Position numbers and translations under genes: made by a program. The notes under the pieces are model-generated. The model did no database searches and was not told the DNA's origin. It worked only from the letters and a program-made list of their open reading frames with translations. This document shows, in pieces, positions 63,677 to 64,000 of a DNA stretch of 64,000 bases; the first letter of the stretch is position 1; each line of letters begins with the position of its first letter. The stretch comes from Croceicoccus sp. YJ47 (GTDB lineage: Bacteria; Pseudomonadota; Alphaproteobacteria; Sphingomonadales; Sphingomonadaceae), in assembly GCF_016745095.1 (NCBI RefSeq), contig NZ_CP067087.1, forward strand, positions 310,001-374,000, given 5' to 3'.

Positions 63677-64000
63677 TCAGCCCCGCTCCCACCATTCGCA
63701 GATCAGCCGATGCGCGATGGCATAGGCAGGCGGCATCGAAAATCCCGCGCTCGCCTTTCCATCGCGCGCGTCGGCGATCTGCGCCCGCGTGAACCAGCGC
63801 GCATCCTCCAGCTCGTTCTCGTCCACGGTGATACGGTCATCGTCGGCATGCGCATGGCAGCCCAGCATCAATTGCGAGGGAAACGGCCAGGCCTGGCTCG
63901 CCCGATAGGTGACGTCGCGGACGCGGACGCCCGCCTCCTCCATGATTTCGCGCGCGACCGCATCCTCCAGCGTTTCGCCCGGTTCGACAAAGCCGGCGAG
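63677..64000 (-). CDS. nudC: NADH pyrophosphatase NudC, N-terminal part outside window
   Basis: Minus-strand frame open to position 64000. It contains a complete Nudix box GFVEPGETLEDAVAREIMEE and, downstream, the diagnostic SQAWPFPSQLMLGC motif of NudC, the NADH/NAD-RNA-decapping pyrophosphatase. The C-terminus ends EWWERG. About 108 codons are visible. The in-frame Met at 63943 falls inside the Nudix box and is not the start. Confidence 0.9.
   Translation of the reverse strand, partial: LAGFVEPGETLEDAVAREIMEEAGVRVRDVTYRASQAWPFPSQLMLGCHAHADDDRITVDENELEDARWFTRAQIADARDGKASAGFSMPPAYAIAHRLICEWWERG

Overview
The window looks like a chromosomal segment of a GC-rich alphaproteobacterium of the order Sphingomonadales (Sphingomonadaceae or Erythrobacteraceae). 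This rests on the gene content and order (rutE-like/tsaB/rimI/mucR/fur/plsC/miaB/phoH/ybeY/corC; recG | sdhE-mfd; rpsF-rpsR-rplI), a MucR-type regulator, DUF1489, SdhE, a large TonB-dependent receptor with a lipoprotein partner, and many TGATG/ATGA gene junctions. I saw no transposase, integrase, phage gene, rRNA or CRISPR array. The species cannot be named from the sequence alone.

Layout. 1-1709: biotin genes bioD (cut by the window edge) and bioF. 1831-2853: exported alpha/beta hydrolase, divergent from an atypical PhoB-like regulator (3110-3784). 3859-8262: TonB-dependent receptor and surface-type lipoprotein, divergent from a small secreted TPR-like protein. 9126-16856: a compact type IV secretion (T4SS) operon in the order virB1 (frameshifted), B2, B3, B4, B6, B9, B10, B11, with no virB5, B7, B8 or virD4. 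16941-19095: trehalose genes otsB-otsA. 19200-21140: membrane GGDEF-EAL protein. 21173-27134: DNA repair helicases recG and mfd around sdhE. 27205-27996: nadK. 28085-28159: tRNA-Asn(GTT), followed by about 1.3 kb of decayed genes (a TonB-receptor tail and a class V aminotransferase). 30159-35388: dnaN, amn, rpsF-rpsR-rplI and a DUF808 membrane protein. 35430-37750: divergent mpl/ldcA murein-recycling pair. 37820-39514: fabD-fabG. 39781-50503: mostly minus strand, with an M2 peptidase, a hydrolase, asd, ergothioneine genes egtB-egtD, a class II DAHP synthase and an M16 peptidase. 50617-60745: a long plus-strand housekeeping run from an Nfu scaffold to a LysR regulator. 60810-64000: cyclophilin, mgtE, DUF1489, a frameshifted small gene and the C-terminal part of nudC.

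How the parts may work together. The first 17 kb has a possible common theme. Direct repeats of GTCA-type half sites with an 11-bp period, the layout of a Pho box, lie upstream of the PhoB-like regulator, upstream of the receptor/lipoprotein operon and just upstream of the T4SS operon. If real, a phosphate-limitation regulon would here link nutrient uptake across the outer membrane with a reduced T4SS. That link is inference. The T4SS gene set, the degenerate receiver domain and the repeats are directly visible. Elsewhere the clear functional units are LdcA/Mpl (murein tripeptide reuse), EgtB/EgtD (ergothioneine), OtsB/OtsA (trehalose), TsaB/RimI and FabD/FabG.
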